Of a stretch of DNA of 12,443 nucleotides, positions 1 through 6,292 are shown in pieces. The stretch comes from Gammaproteobacteria bacterium UBA3532 (GTDB lineage: Bacteria; Pseudomonadota; Gammaproteobacteria; Enterobacterales; UBA3532). Made by a program: the position numbers and the translations under genes. The stretch is taken from positions 1 to 12,443 of the forward strand of contig DFOV01000306.1 in NCBI GenBank assembly GCA_002376965.1, in the 5' to 3' direction. Under the pieces are notes generated by a model that did no database searches, had not been told where the DNA came from, and saw only the letters and a list, made by a program, of their open reading frames with translations. The number at the start of each line of letters is the position of its first letter. The first letter of the stretch is position 1.

Positions 1-6
1 AAAAAT

Positions 7-38
7 GGTAGGTTACGCTATCGCTAACCGACCCTACG
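7..38 (+). repeat. REP-like palindrome, copy 1
   Basis: The core GGTTACGCTATCGCTAACC (11-29) folds as GGTTA, an unpaired C, GC, the loop TATC, then GC and TAACC. It is flanked by GGTA and GACCCTACG. Two further copies with the same bulged-stem design occur at the right end of the window. Short elements of this GGTTACGC/GCTAACC type recur between genes in many proteobacteria. No transposase or RAYT gene that could mobilise them is visible here. Confidence 0.6.
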
Positions 39-69
39 CGGACTACCAATAAAGGTGGATCAAAATTGT

Positions 70-90
70 TGGCCGCTAGTGGAGCGGCCA
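70..90 (-). terminator. GC-rich hairpin, possible terminator for leftward transcription
   Basis: TGGCCGCT (70-77) and AGCGGCCA (83-90) form a perfect 8-bp stem around the 5-base loop AGTGG. Read leftward, the stem is followed by ACAATTTTGA, so the T-run is short and slightly displaced. On the plus strand the following bases are less T-rich. It lies downstream of the candidate small ORF at 193-345, where a terminator would be expected. The weak T-run keeps confidence low. Confidence 0.3.
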
Positions 91-136
91 TTAACACTTT
101 TCGCTCTTCTAATCCCCATGTGTGCGAACACGAGGG

Positions 137-174
137 TTTCATAACAAGGAGTCTTCAGAAAAGCGGTTATGAAA
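137..174. repeat. 9-bp perfect inverted repeat with 20-base spacer
   Basis: TTTCATAAC (137-145) and GTTATGAAA (166-174) are exact reverse complements separated by 20 bases. The repeat sits just downstream of the candidate small ORF on the minus strand. It has no adjacent T-run on either strand, so it is not a convincing terminator. The arms do not fit the RYYYAAC/GTTRRRY cores of an integron attC. It could be a protein-binding site or a remnant of a mobile-element end; the sequence does not decide. Confidence 0.45.
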
Positions 175-192
175 GCCTTGCAAAAGACAGAG

Positions 193-345
193 TTAATTAG
201 CCAGCAATAAGCCCATATACTTTTGTTTGTTAACTTTAAGTTTTTGTTCAATGGACTGAACTGAAGCACCTGTTTCGATCGCCGTCGAGCTTGCGACTGA
301 GCGATAAATCATTGCCTTGGTGACTTTTCTCTTTTGACTTTTCAT
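193..345 (-). CDS. Candidate small basic protein, 50 aa, unknown function
   Basis: An ATG at 345 opens a 50-codon frame ending in TAA. It begins MKSQKRKVTKAMIYRSVASS, continues through TAIETGASVQSIEQKLKV and ends KYMGLLLAN. The N-terminus is rich in Lys and Arg, and the middle (SVQSIEQKLKVNKQKY) should form an amphipathic helix. An in-frame TGA lies just upstream, so ATG 345 is the only good start. No Shine-Dalgarno sequence is visible, which is the main weakness. A different minus-strand frame is open across 60-269, but its product is rich in Cys, Trp and Phe and less protein-like. I recognise no family. Likely a small hypothetical protein. Confidence 0.4.
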   Translation of the reverse strand: MKSQKRKVTKAMIYRSVASSTAIETGASVQSIEQKLKVNKQKYMGLLLAN

Positions 346-412
346 GATACTGGTACGCTTTCAATCTGGCTGTGCTCTCGGTTTTTTGGGGCTGTTAGGC
401 TCGTATCCTGCG

Positions 413-439
413 GCCGAAAACGGCTCAAAGTTTTCCGGC
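413..439. repeat. Hairpin downstream of the membrane-protein gene
   Basis: GCCGAAAAC (413-421) pairs with GTTTTCCGGC (430-439), leaving one unpaired C at 435 and an 8-base loop. It starts 17 bases past the stop of the 168-aa gene on the minus strand, a position typical of a 3' end. No T-run follows in the leftward direction, so it is at most a 3'-end stabilising structure. Confidence 0.35.
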
Positions 440-455
440 GGACAGAAGGCAACTT

Positions 456-962
456 TTATGTCTGATTCTTTTGCTTTTTCATTTCTTCAGCCAACAAAAT
501 TGCCTCTGCTTGACGTCGAATAGCTTTTGAACGTTCAACCTCATACCTGTCTGCTTGAGACCTTGCTATATTATCAGAATTTTTTCTACGAGTATTAAGC
601 GCAAACCAAATTAAGGAAGAAGATACAGCTCCAAGCACTACTACACCAAGATAATCATTCCAACTACTTTCACCGCTGAATGCTTTGCTTAGAAAAGCAA
701 GAAACATAAGAAAGTAAAAGCCAACATAAAAATAAAATATCATGCTTCCTTTGCCTGACTTACGCAGCTTAAGCTTATAAATCCAAGCCACAGCAGCAGG
801 CCAAAGAACATAAGAACCAAGCAAAACTATAGCCATTCTCCATGGGTCAGAAAAATTATTAGCTATAGCCTCAATGGCAACGAGCGGGGCCAACATCGCG
901 ATAAGAGCGGTGAAGAGAACAGCCAACCACCCTTTGGGTGTTAATGCTACTCCCAAAATCAT
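456..962 (-). CDS. Hypothetical four-helix inner-membrane protein with charged C-terminal tail
   Basis: This 168-aa protein has no family I recognise. Four hydrophobic stretches fit membrane helices at about residues 11-34, 42-64, 73-93 and 104-122. Basic residues follow helix 2 (KLKLRKSGK) and helix 4 (RRK), which places those loops and the tail in the cytoplasm by the positive-inside rule. Residues 124-168 are highly charged and Ala/Glu/Arg-rich (RSKAIRRQAEAILLAEEMKK), which suggests a long, perhaps coiled-coil, helix. The start is secure: AAGGAG (971-976 on the plus strand, reverse complement) lies 8 bases before the ATG. The gene has its own leader of about 170 bases after the radical SAM gene, so it is probably transcribed separately. 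There are no catalytic motifs. Confidence is high that it is a gene and low on any role. Confidence 0.8.
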   Translation of the reverse strand: MILGVALTPKGWLAVLFTALIAMLAPLVAIEAIANNFSDPWRMAIVLLGSYVLWPAAVAWIYKLKLRKSGKGSMIFYFYVGFYFLMFLAFLSKAFSGESSWNDYLGVVVLGAVSSSLIWFALNTRRKNSDNIARSQADRYEVERSKAIRRQAEAILLAEEMKKQKNQT

Positions 963-991
963 ATTTGCTTCTCCTTAAATAAATGGCATAA

Positions 992-1009
992 AGCCTTTGC
1001 ACGAAGGCT
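992..1009 (-). other. Short hairpin in the leader upstream of the membrane-protein gene
   Basis: AGCCTT (992-997) and AAGGCT (1004-1009) form a 6-bp stem around TGCACG. On the minus strand it is followed by TTTATG, so it could be a weak terminator of the upstream radical SAM transcript or simply part of the 5' leader of the next gene. The T-run is too poor to call it a terminator. Confidence 0.25.
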
Positions 1010-1136
1010 CCTTGAACCCTAAAAACAAGGCTATAACCTATACTTCTACAGAATAATTAGATATTCCTTATACACAGGGTGTTTGTATTACGTATAAAGC
1101 AGAAATACATTTCCCCAACTTAGGCGTATGCTCACC

Positions 1137-2699
1137 CTACAAATTAACCGTAACCTCTTCCCGCGTACCCATACGTTTTTGAATAGCATCCCTTATTTTA
1201 CATTTCATCATCAGCGTCAAGAACTTGAGGATGCGTAGGAAATGCTGCGGGCGTTTTAAGGTGAATTTGAGGTAGTACATGCCTATTTTGTGTTGTCCGT
1301 AGAAGCTCCACAAAATCTGTTTGTAATTGGCATCCAGCTCTTCTTGGGTTAAATCATCGGGGCACCATAAGAAGTTCATGCCGTTCATTTTCTCCCAATG
1401 ATCGTCACGAATACTGGTGCCGTAGATATCTTTATAAATCGGCGAGCCGGGGTATGGCGTGAATTTGGTGAGGTGCATGATGGTCATCGGCACTTCCGAT
1501 AGAAACTGCTTGGTCTCAGCGATGGTGTCTTTGTTTTCACCAGGATAGCCGAGCATAAACAAGCCTTTGGTTCGGATGCCTGCATCGGCACACCATTGTA
1601 AAGCCTGTCTCGATTTTTCTATCGAGGCGGCTTTGTCCATTTTCTGGAGTAGTTCGTTTGAGCCAGTCTCCAAGCCGAAGCTGATTTCCCAACATCCGGC
1701 TTTGGCCATCAGTTTTAAGGTTTCAGCATTGACGACATCCACACGCGACGCGCAGCTCCATGTCATTTTCATACCGCTGTTGATGATCAGGTTGCATAAG
1801 GCGGTGGTACGCACCTTACTTGCCGTAAACAGATCATCAACAAAGGTCATGTGTTTAATGCCATAGGTGTTTTGCAAATGCTGCATGATTTCAAAAACCC
1901 GTTCAGGCGTGTAGGCGCGAACACTGGCCCCGAAGGTGGAGGTATCACAGAATTTACAATGAAAAGGACAGCCCCTCGACGCAGCAAAAGACGCAACCGG
2001 CGCATGAGGATAATCATAAGCCGCTGGTTTATACGCCTTTGGAAACTCAGGTAGCAGATCCCAAGCAGGCATCGGCAGCCTGTCCAGCACTTTGGTGATT
2101 TTCAGCTTGGGTGTTTTAACAATTTTCGGGGTGATGTAATTAGGATCTCGGAAGATAATGCCAGGAACATCATTCAGTGGCAGTTGTTTTTTATAGGCTT
2201 CGAGCAAGCGAATAAGAATTTCTTCGCCTTCACCTAAGGCCGCCACATCAAACTCATGAAAGCGCTCCATGGTTTCGGCCCCCATCGATGAGATATGTGG
2301 CCCGCCGACAAAGATTTTCACATGGGGCAAACGGTGTTTCAATTTAAGCGCAATTTGCGATGCCACCCACACCCCAACGGTAAACAATGTAATACCAACA
2401 AACGCCGGGCGCTGTTTAACCACTTCATCCACCACATCATCGGGCGACATATCGAAAATATCACTTTCGATAATGCTAGGCTCATAGCCTTCTTCTCGAA
2501 CTGATGCCGCCAGGTGCAACAGACCCAAGGTTGGCGCACGGTTGGTGACTTCTTTAAGAAATTCATAGCCTTTAGCAATACGTTCATAAGGAGGTGTGAT
2601 AAGCACAATCTTATTGGCATCCAGATCACCCGTCAACTCAGCAATAACCGGCTTCTCGGCTTTTGGGTCAAATACTTGTGGCTCCATCAATTCACTCAT
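1137..2699 (-). CDS. B12-binding-type radical SAM enzyme (class B-like), substrate unknown
   Basis: The 520-aa protein has the two-domain plan of cobalamin-dependent radical SAM enzymes. Residues about 28-165 form a Rossmann-like B12-binding domain: the strand IVLITPPYER, then VGGPH at 131-135 and the LGEGEE segment near 155-160. Residues about 236-430 are the radical SAM barrel, with the cluster motif C244-x3-C248-x2-C251 in RGCPFHCKFC. The later barrel elements are present: SFGLETGS, then GLFMLGYPGE, then KFTPYPGSPIY. The basic, aromatic C-terminus (from about 465) could lie on a membrane. The family includes methyltransferases and ring-forming enzymes such as HpnR and BchE relatives. The sequence does not show which reaction is made, and the canonical DxHxxG cobalamin ligand motif is not evident. 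GGAGG (2708-2712) sits 8 bases before the ATG. No pathway genes adjoin it. Confidence 0.88.
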   Translation of the reverse strand: MSELMEPQVFDPKAEKPVIAELTGDLDANKIVLITPPYERIAKGYEFLKEVTNRAPTLGLLHLAASVREEGYEPSIIESDIFDMSPDDVVDEVVKQRPAFVGITLFTVGVWVASQIALKLKHRLPHVKIFVGGPHISSMGAETMERFHEFDVAALGEGEEILIRLLEAYKKQLPLNDVPGIIFRDPNYITPKIVKTPKLKITKVLDRLPMPAWDLLPEFPKAYKPAAYDYPHAPVASFAASRGCPFHCKFCDTSTFGASVRAYTPERVFEIMQHLQNTYGIKHMTFVDDLFTASKVRTTALCNLIINSGMKMTWSCASRVDVVNAETLKLMAKAGCWEISFGLETGSNELLQKMDKAASIEKSRQALQWCADAGIRTKGLFMLGYPGENKDTIAETKQFLSEVPMTIMHLTKFTPYPGSPIYKDIYGTSIRDDHWEKMNGMNFLWCPDDLTQEELDANYKQILWSFYGQHKIGMYYLKFTLKRPQHFLRILKFLTLMMKCKIRDAIQKRMGTREEVTVNL

Positions 2700-2864
2700 C
2701 CAACTATCCTCCGTTGTTCGGTATGTATGGCGTGTTTAGCTCTTGTAATGATGGCTGCATGTTAGCAGATATTGGGGGGATGATCTTTAGTTTGGTTGAA
2801 AATTAGGCATGTCTAAATATGAATAGCTAGTGTTTGGAATCGCGGCATATTTTGCCAATAAACC

Positions 2865-3299
2865 CTAAGGTTGTTTTGTGCCATCTATTTCTAGGGCTGC
2901 TTTGTCAAACGTAAAAACAGCGGATACTTCATTTTTGTTTAACTGACCATGACGCTTTGCTTTGTTAACAATGAGTGCATCTGGAAAATCGGCTTGCTTT
3001 GTTTTGCCACCTGATTTGATGGGTTTAGCGTTGGTAAAGTCTTTTAATGCGCCCCATACTGCCTGGCCATCTTCAAAGGTTAAATTAGGCTCTGCAAATA
3101 GCGCGTGAACCACATCAATAATTTGCTCTTTGCTTAGGTTGTAACGCTTACCTTTCAACGTCCAAATCGTTTCAGTCAACACGACATCAGTGATAAGCAC
3201 AGGCTCAGCACCCAAAATCAATTTAGCAGCCTTATTCGCCTGCTTTTCGTCGTCTTCTAATAAGTAGCGTAACAAAATATTGGTATCAATTGCGATCAT
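2865..3299 (-). CDS. vapC: PIN-domain ribonuclease toxin, VapC-like
   Basis: This 144-aa protein is a PIN-domain endoribonuclease, the toxin of a type II toxin-antitoxin pair. These enzymes cleave RNA using Mg2+ held by clustered acidic residues. The expected acids are visible: D5 in IDTNILLRYLLEDD, E43 in LTETIW, D104 (with D107) in ADFPDALI, and D132 in FTFDKAA. Length and order are normal for the family, so the active site appears intact. Its ATG overlaps the stop of the upstream antitoxin gene as ATGA (3296-3299), which implies translational coupling. The usual RNA target of VapC toxins, such as initiator tRNA or the sarcin-ricin loop, cannot be read from sequence. No convincing terminator follows; only a short GGCA/TGCC hairpin is seen just past the stop. 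Confidence 0.9.
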   Translation of the reverse strand: MIAIDTNILLRYLLEDDEKQANKAAKLILGAEPVLITDVVLTETIWTLKGKRYNLSKEQIIDVVHALFAEPNLTFEDGQAVWGALKDFTNAKPIKSGGKTKQADFPDALIVNKAKRHGQLNKNEVSAVFTFDKAALEIDGTKQP

Positions 3300-3517
3300 G
3301 TATCTAAGGCACTCTCTAACGACGCTTGCTCACTAACTTGAGGGTTAGTCGTGATACCTTTGAGCAAACCTTTCGCTGCACCCGGTTGCTTTTTAACAAT
3401 AGAAATGACGCCTTGCCGATCAACAAAACTATCCACGTAATCGCCAGCATTAATATGAGCAGCAATACATTGCTCTACTGGTAAAGTGATTTGTCTCTTT
3501 GCACTAACTTTAGCCAT
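3296..3517 (-). CDS. vapB: AbrB/SpoVT-type antitoxin, VapB-like
   Basis: This is the antitoxin partner of the PIN toxin. Residues 1-45 match a swapped-hairpin AbrB DNA-binding fold: the start MAKVSAKRQITLPVEQ, then a second strand unit ending GVISIVKK. The acidic, flexible C-terminus (QVSEQASLESALDT) is the likely toxin-binding segment. I start it at ATG 3517 (73 aa). AGAGG lies 5 bases upstream of this ATG, and the conserved AbrB N-terminus begins here. The in-frame ATG at 3541 would add eight residues but falls at the predicted transcription start and inside the operator. It probably represses its own promoter, alone and with the toxin, as in the family generally. Confidence 0.88.
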   Translation of the reverse strand: MAKVSAKRQITLPVEQCIAAHINAGDYVDSFVDRQGVISIVKKQPGAAKGLLKGITTNPQVSEQASLESALDT

Positions 3518-3525
3518 ATCAGCCT

Positions 3526-3585
3526 CTTTACTAAAAACCATATAGTAAAGAATAGCAAGTCTTTACTATTGTTCAATAGGTAAAG
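3526..3585 (-). promoter_or_regulatory. vapBC promoter with multi-half-site autoregulatory operator
   Basis: ATAGTAAAG (3542-3550) and CTTTACTAT (3561-3569) form a perfect 9-bp inverted repeat with a 10-base spacer. Two further half-sites flank it: CTTTACTA (3526-3533), which overlaps the antitoxin ribosome-binding site, and TAGGTAAAG (3577-3585). On the minus strand a promoter sits within it: -35 TTGAAC (3571-3576), a 16-base spacer, and -10 TATTCT (3549-3554). Transcription should start near 3541-3543. The inverted repeat covers the -10 and spacer, the expected layout for autorepression by an AbrB-type antitoxin. Confidence 0.7.
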
Positions 3586-3610
3586 ACTGACATTTTTAAT
3601 AAAATTGTTT

Positions 3611-3796
3611 TTATATCCGTGTGTATTTAGCTACAGGCTTGGGAGTGGCGGAAAGATCATACGCTCCTATCAGGATGCCGCCATCTGGCACTAAGCGATA
3701 AATGCCTATTTACCCCTCGTTGTTTTTCCTTACTAATAAGTTCTTCCTGCTTTAGAAGCTGGGCTTGTCCAGCAATTGAATAAGGTCGCGGCTGGG
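3611..3796 (-). pseudogene. Frameshifted remnant of an unknown gene (3' portion)
   Basis: Two minus-strand frames join into one protein-like reading if a single base is skipped near 3693. The first part reads AQLLKQEELISKEKQRGVN, and the second reads GIYRLVPDGGILIGAYDLSA and then TPKPVAKYTRI before a TAA at 3611-3613. No start codon is available in the upstream frame. That frame runs open back into the 3' end of the neighbouring 157-aa gene. This fits a truncated relic left at a recombination junction. I do not recognise the family. The alternative is a chance open frame, because the evidence is only the protein-like look of the joined reading. Upstream boundary approximate. Confidence 0.35.
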
Positions 3797-3817
3797 AGTG
3801 CGAGCTATTTTTATATG

Positions 3818-4291
3818 TTACGTTTGCGCTTCATACAATTCACCATGCCCAGAAGAATACCATTCGATGCCATGCCAATATGCGTAAGCATCAAATTCAG
3901 GCTCTGTTCGAGAACCTATAATATAAATATCATCGGACTCTTTTTCGACAATAAATCCTAAAACACCAATCCAACCATGAGGGATAAACCACCAGCTTTC
4001 ATTCTCAATAACTTTTGTTTCATCAAACTCTAGTTTCTGCTGGAGGCGTTCCGCTAGCTTCTTACACGCTAATTTAAATTCTTCTTGATTATTCTTCGAT
4101 ACACCATAATGCTCACTAACAGCGTACTTCTTAAGAAGCTTTTTATCACTTTCTTCAAATTTAGCCCTTATAGCTAAAATCCGCCACTGACATTCAATAT
4201 GGTATCCAGGCTGAGCACAAGAACATATACCAGCACCGAAGACATCATCTTCGTCTACTTCTTTTCTGTACCAATCCTCTATGCTGCTCAT
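3818..4291 (-). CDS. Hypothetical AT-rich orphan protein, 157 aa
   Basis: No family recognised. The N-terminal half is highly charged and probably helical (FEESDKKLLKKYAVSEHY, then EEFKLACKKLAERLQQKL), and carries three cysteines at 23, 25 and 35. The C-terminal half looks beta-rich and aromatic: WWFIPHGWIGVLGFIVEK, then IYIIGSRTEPEFDAYAYWH. There is no signal peptide or membrane helix, so it is probably cytoplasmic. An in-frame TAA lies two codons upstream of the ATG at 4291, which fixes the start despite no visible Shine-Dalgarno sequence. The coding sequence is noticeably AT-rich compared with the right half of the window, which suggests recent transfer. The helical N-half and aromatic beta C-half resemble some small immunity-type proteins, but that is only a guess. 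Confidence 0.7.
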   Translation of the reverse strand: MSSIEDWYRKEVDEDDVFGAGICSCAQPGYHIECQWRILAIRAKFEESDKKLLKKYAVSEHYGVSKNNQEEFKLACKKLAERLQQKLEFDETKVIENESWWFIPHGWIGVLGFIVEKESDDIYIIGSRTEPEFDAYAYWHGIEWYSSGHGELYEAQT

Positions 4292-4494
4292 AGCTTAATA
4301 AACGACAAACGTAATAGATTGTTTTCGGCGGCATCATTTCGCATATCTCGTCCACTTATGTTGTCTGAGCCTAGCTATCCAATTCAACGCCAAGCCCCAC
4401 TATAACTTCAGTCTATATAATTCCCATGACAAAGCGAACCCCAAAAATACGCTAAGCTTCCGCAGCTCATTGATATCACAAAACTCAGCCAAAC

Positions 4495-5115
4495 TTACAG
4501 GCCTCGCGCAGCCCTCCTAGCCCAACCATACAAACTAGAAAAATCCGAACCAGTAAGGCCGGTATGGTGATTCACCATGTACAGATTTTTGCAGTCAAAC
4601 CCAAACAACCGCTCGTCGTCATCCAGGATAATATACTGTCCAACCTTGTTTAGTTTACAGAATTGCTCAATCTCGGCCTGTCGATTCAAGGCTGTTAGCA
4701 CAGGAGTTTCGCCGATAATCTGATCACGGATGGATTTATCGAACATCAACTTAAGGGACTCCAGCTCGCGCCCTTCCCTCCAAGAAGACGATATTACAAC
4801 AGAGACATGAGGGTTACGTTTTAAAAAGCGATTGATCTTTGGAATGTGAATAAATGTTTCATCAAACCCAGGATGAAGAACACCATCAAAATCGAGAAAC
4901 ACGCAACAGCCATAGGGATTTTCAAGTCGCTTCTGGAATAAGCGGTACTTTCTGACTGCTGAGTAGCTAAAGCAGGCAACAGCGATTAGGGCTAGTGCGC
5001 CAACAAAAATCCAATCCATGTATCTGTAAACACTTACTGGTGGTTCAATTCGAGCAGTTAAATTATCAGAAATTTCACTGTATCGCACTCTGTAATAGTG
5101 TCGAGCCATGGCCAT
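4495..5115 (-). CDS. Membrane-anchored HAD-fold protein (HAD domain of Swiss Army Knife RNA-repair type)
   Basis: From ATG 5115 the protein has 206 aa. After a 34-residue N-terminal segment comes one membrane helix (about 35-54, WIFVGALALIAVACFSYSAV), followed by a basic stretch (RKYRLFQKRL) that places the rest in the cytoplasm. A HAD-superfamily phosphatase-like domain fills the remainder. Motif I is FLDFDGVLHPG with D75 and D77, motif II is VVISSSWR (Ser 109-111), and the late acidic motif is ILDDDE (165-167). The order and the short cap-less length fit the compact HAD domain named for Swiss Army Knife RNA-repair proteins. The usual reaction is phosphoryl transfer through the first Asp; the substrate is unknown. 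A GTG at 5148 would extend it, but ATG 5115 has a good ribosome-binding site. No ligase or kinase repair partner is nearby. Confidence 0.75.
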   Translation of the reverse strand: MAMARHYYRVRYSEISDNLTARIEPPVSVYRYMDWIFVGALALIAVACFSYSAVRKYRLFQKRLENPYGCCVFLDFDGVLHPGFDETFIHIPKINRFLKRNPHVSVVISSSWREGRELESLKLMFDKSIRDQIIGETPVLTALNRQAEIEQFCKLNKVGQYIILDDDERLFGFDCKNLYMVNHHTGLTGSDFSSLYGWARRAARGL

Positions 5116-5127
5116 GTTTCCCACCTT
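5113..5127 (-). promoter_or_regulatory. Ribosome-binding site deciding the HAD-protein start
   Basis: On the minus strand AAGGTGG (5121-5127) is followed by five bases (GAAAC) and then ATG at 5115-5113. Neither the GTG at 5148 nor the ATG at 5019 just before the membrane helix has a comparable site, so translation most likely begins at 5115. Confidence 0.55.
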
Positions 5128-5245
5128 AATATGGTAGCGGCCATACACGTCTTATTTTTGATAAACAGCCACAAACACTATTATTGAACTTGGTCATGAA
5201 AAGGTGCGACCATATTCTCGGTCGCCAAACACATCAAAAACGTCA

Positions 5246-6193
5246 ATGAAAAAGAAATTATCACTGCTAAAAAGACACGCCAGGACCAAGTGGCTACGCC
5301 ACAAGTGGGGTCGGTATTACCGCCATATGGCTGAGCTGGACCCGCGTTTCAAGCTGGTATACACCGGCTCTGATAAAGGGGTTTTCTGGAAAGGGAACAA
5401 GTTAAATGAAGCGACGCCGATTAACCTTCTAAAACAACAACAAACAAATCGCGCAGCATTTATTGTGGCTTCTGGGCCTTCGTTGCGGGAGATGGATATT
5501 CAGGCGATTAGCAACCATACGAGCTTTGGTGTGAATGGTTCTATTTTAAAGTTTGAGGAACAAGGAATTAGTCCTGACTTTTATGTGATCAGCGATCAAT
5601 CCTTTGTCCGTGAACACCCCGATATTATTACCAAGATCGTTGAGGCAGGCCCTCATGCATTTTTTACCCCCGCCGTACTGAATGAAATATGCCTAATTGA
5701 ACCAGGCTGGTTGAAAGCCATTCAATTTAGTGTGTTCGAGAACCATTTCAAGCCTCATAATCAAAAAATACTGACATACCGCGAAATCGTGGAGCTGGCA
5801 TCCACCGATCAAGAAATCGTTACCCATACAGGCAAAGTGGGCTTTTCTTTGAACCCGGAAAAAGGCGTATTTACCGCCCATACCATTGTCTATTTTGCCT
5901 TACAGCTGGCCTATGGATTAGGCTTTAGCACCATTGGTATACTGGGCATGGATTTAGGAAGTAACGGCAGCGCTTTAAGGTTTTACCAAAGCAATCATCG
6001 CAAAGCGCCTTCGCATGTTGTTCGTGATTACGATACGGCCATTCTTCCGTCATTTATGGTTGTGCGCCAACTGATCCAGCAAGGGGTATTGGACGTGTAT
6101 AACCTATCACCAAATAGCCGATTACCTGATAGCGTTATTCCCAAGCTAACATTGCCTGAACTGATGAACTTGCTTTCATCATCGCCTGACTAA
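5246..6193 (+). CDS. WaaZ/RfaZ-like lipopolysaccharide core biosynthesis protein
   Basis: From ATG 5246 the protein has 315 aa. Its layout follows E. coli WaaZ/RfaZ, which is needed for adding a third Kdo residue to the LPS inner core; this match is from memory of the family pattern. Visible correspondences: FIVASGPSL (about 72-80), then FGVNGSI, then a SPDFYVISD segment (about 109-117). Later come FTAHTIVYFALQLAYGLGFS, a GMDLG motif near 234-238, ALRFYQSN and VYNLSPNSRLPDSVIPKL. The GPSL and GMDLG elements also occur in the DUF115/MptE-like Rossmann proteins, the main alternative. The first 25 residues are strongly basic, which suits binding at the inner membrane. A GTG at 5204 would add 14 residues; neither start has a clear Shine-Dalgarno sequence. 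It stands alone, divergent from the HAD gene, with no other LPS gene in view. Confidence 0.7.
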   Translation: MKKKLSLLKRHARTKWLRHKWGRYYRHMAELDPRFKLVYTGSDKGVFWKGNKLNEATPINLLKQQQTNRAAFIVASGPSLREMDIQAISNHTSFGVNGSILKFEEQGISPDFYVISDQSFVREHPDIITKIVEAGPHAFFTPAVLNEICLIEPGWLKAIQFSVFENHFKPHNQKILTYREIVELASTDQEIVTHTGKVGFSLNPEKGVFTAHTIVYFALQLAYGLGFSTIGILGMDLGSNGSALRFYQSNHRKAPSHVVRDYDTAILPSFMVVRQLIQQGVLDVYNLSPNSRLPDSVIPKLTLPELMNLLSSSPD

Positions 6194-6292
6194 ATACCGC
6201 CAATTGTTCTGCTCATCAAAAGTGCACCTCGGCGAGACCAATTTCGACATGCCAACGCATTCAGCCAGTCGCGCACAATTCAACCATTGAAC

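Noticed and set aside
60..269. Minus-strand 69-codon open frame
   Set aside because: It overlaps the 50-codon ATG frame at 193-345, begins inside it in another frame, covers a GC-rich hairpin and an inverted repeat, and its product is not protein-like.
1125..1165. A fourth REP-like copy at the end of the radical SAM gene
   Set aside because: It shares only TAGGGTGAG and GGTTACG fragments with the repeats, without the palindromic core.
4404..4517. Minus-strand open frame after the HAD gene (contains LAEFCDINELRKLSVFLG)
   Set aside because: About 38 codons from stop to stop, only a TTG as possible start, no ribosome-binding site, and the HAD protein already has a complete C-terminus.
193..5148. 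Integron cassette array (many same-strand hypothetical genes)
   Set aside because: No intergenic gap shows paired RYYYAAC/GTTRRRY cores with the attC layout. The lone GTTAGGC near 385-395 has no partner, and no integrase is present.
6194..6292. Bidirectional terminator between the convergent WaaZ-like and NRPS genes
   Set aside because: I find no stem of useful length followed by a T-run on either strand.
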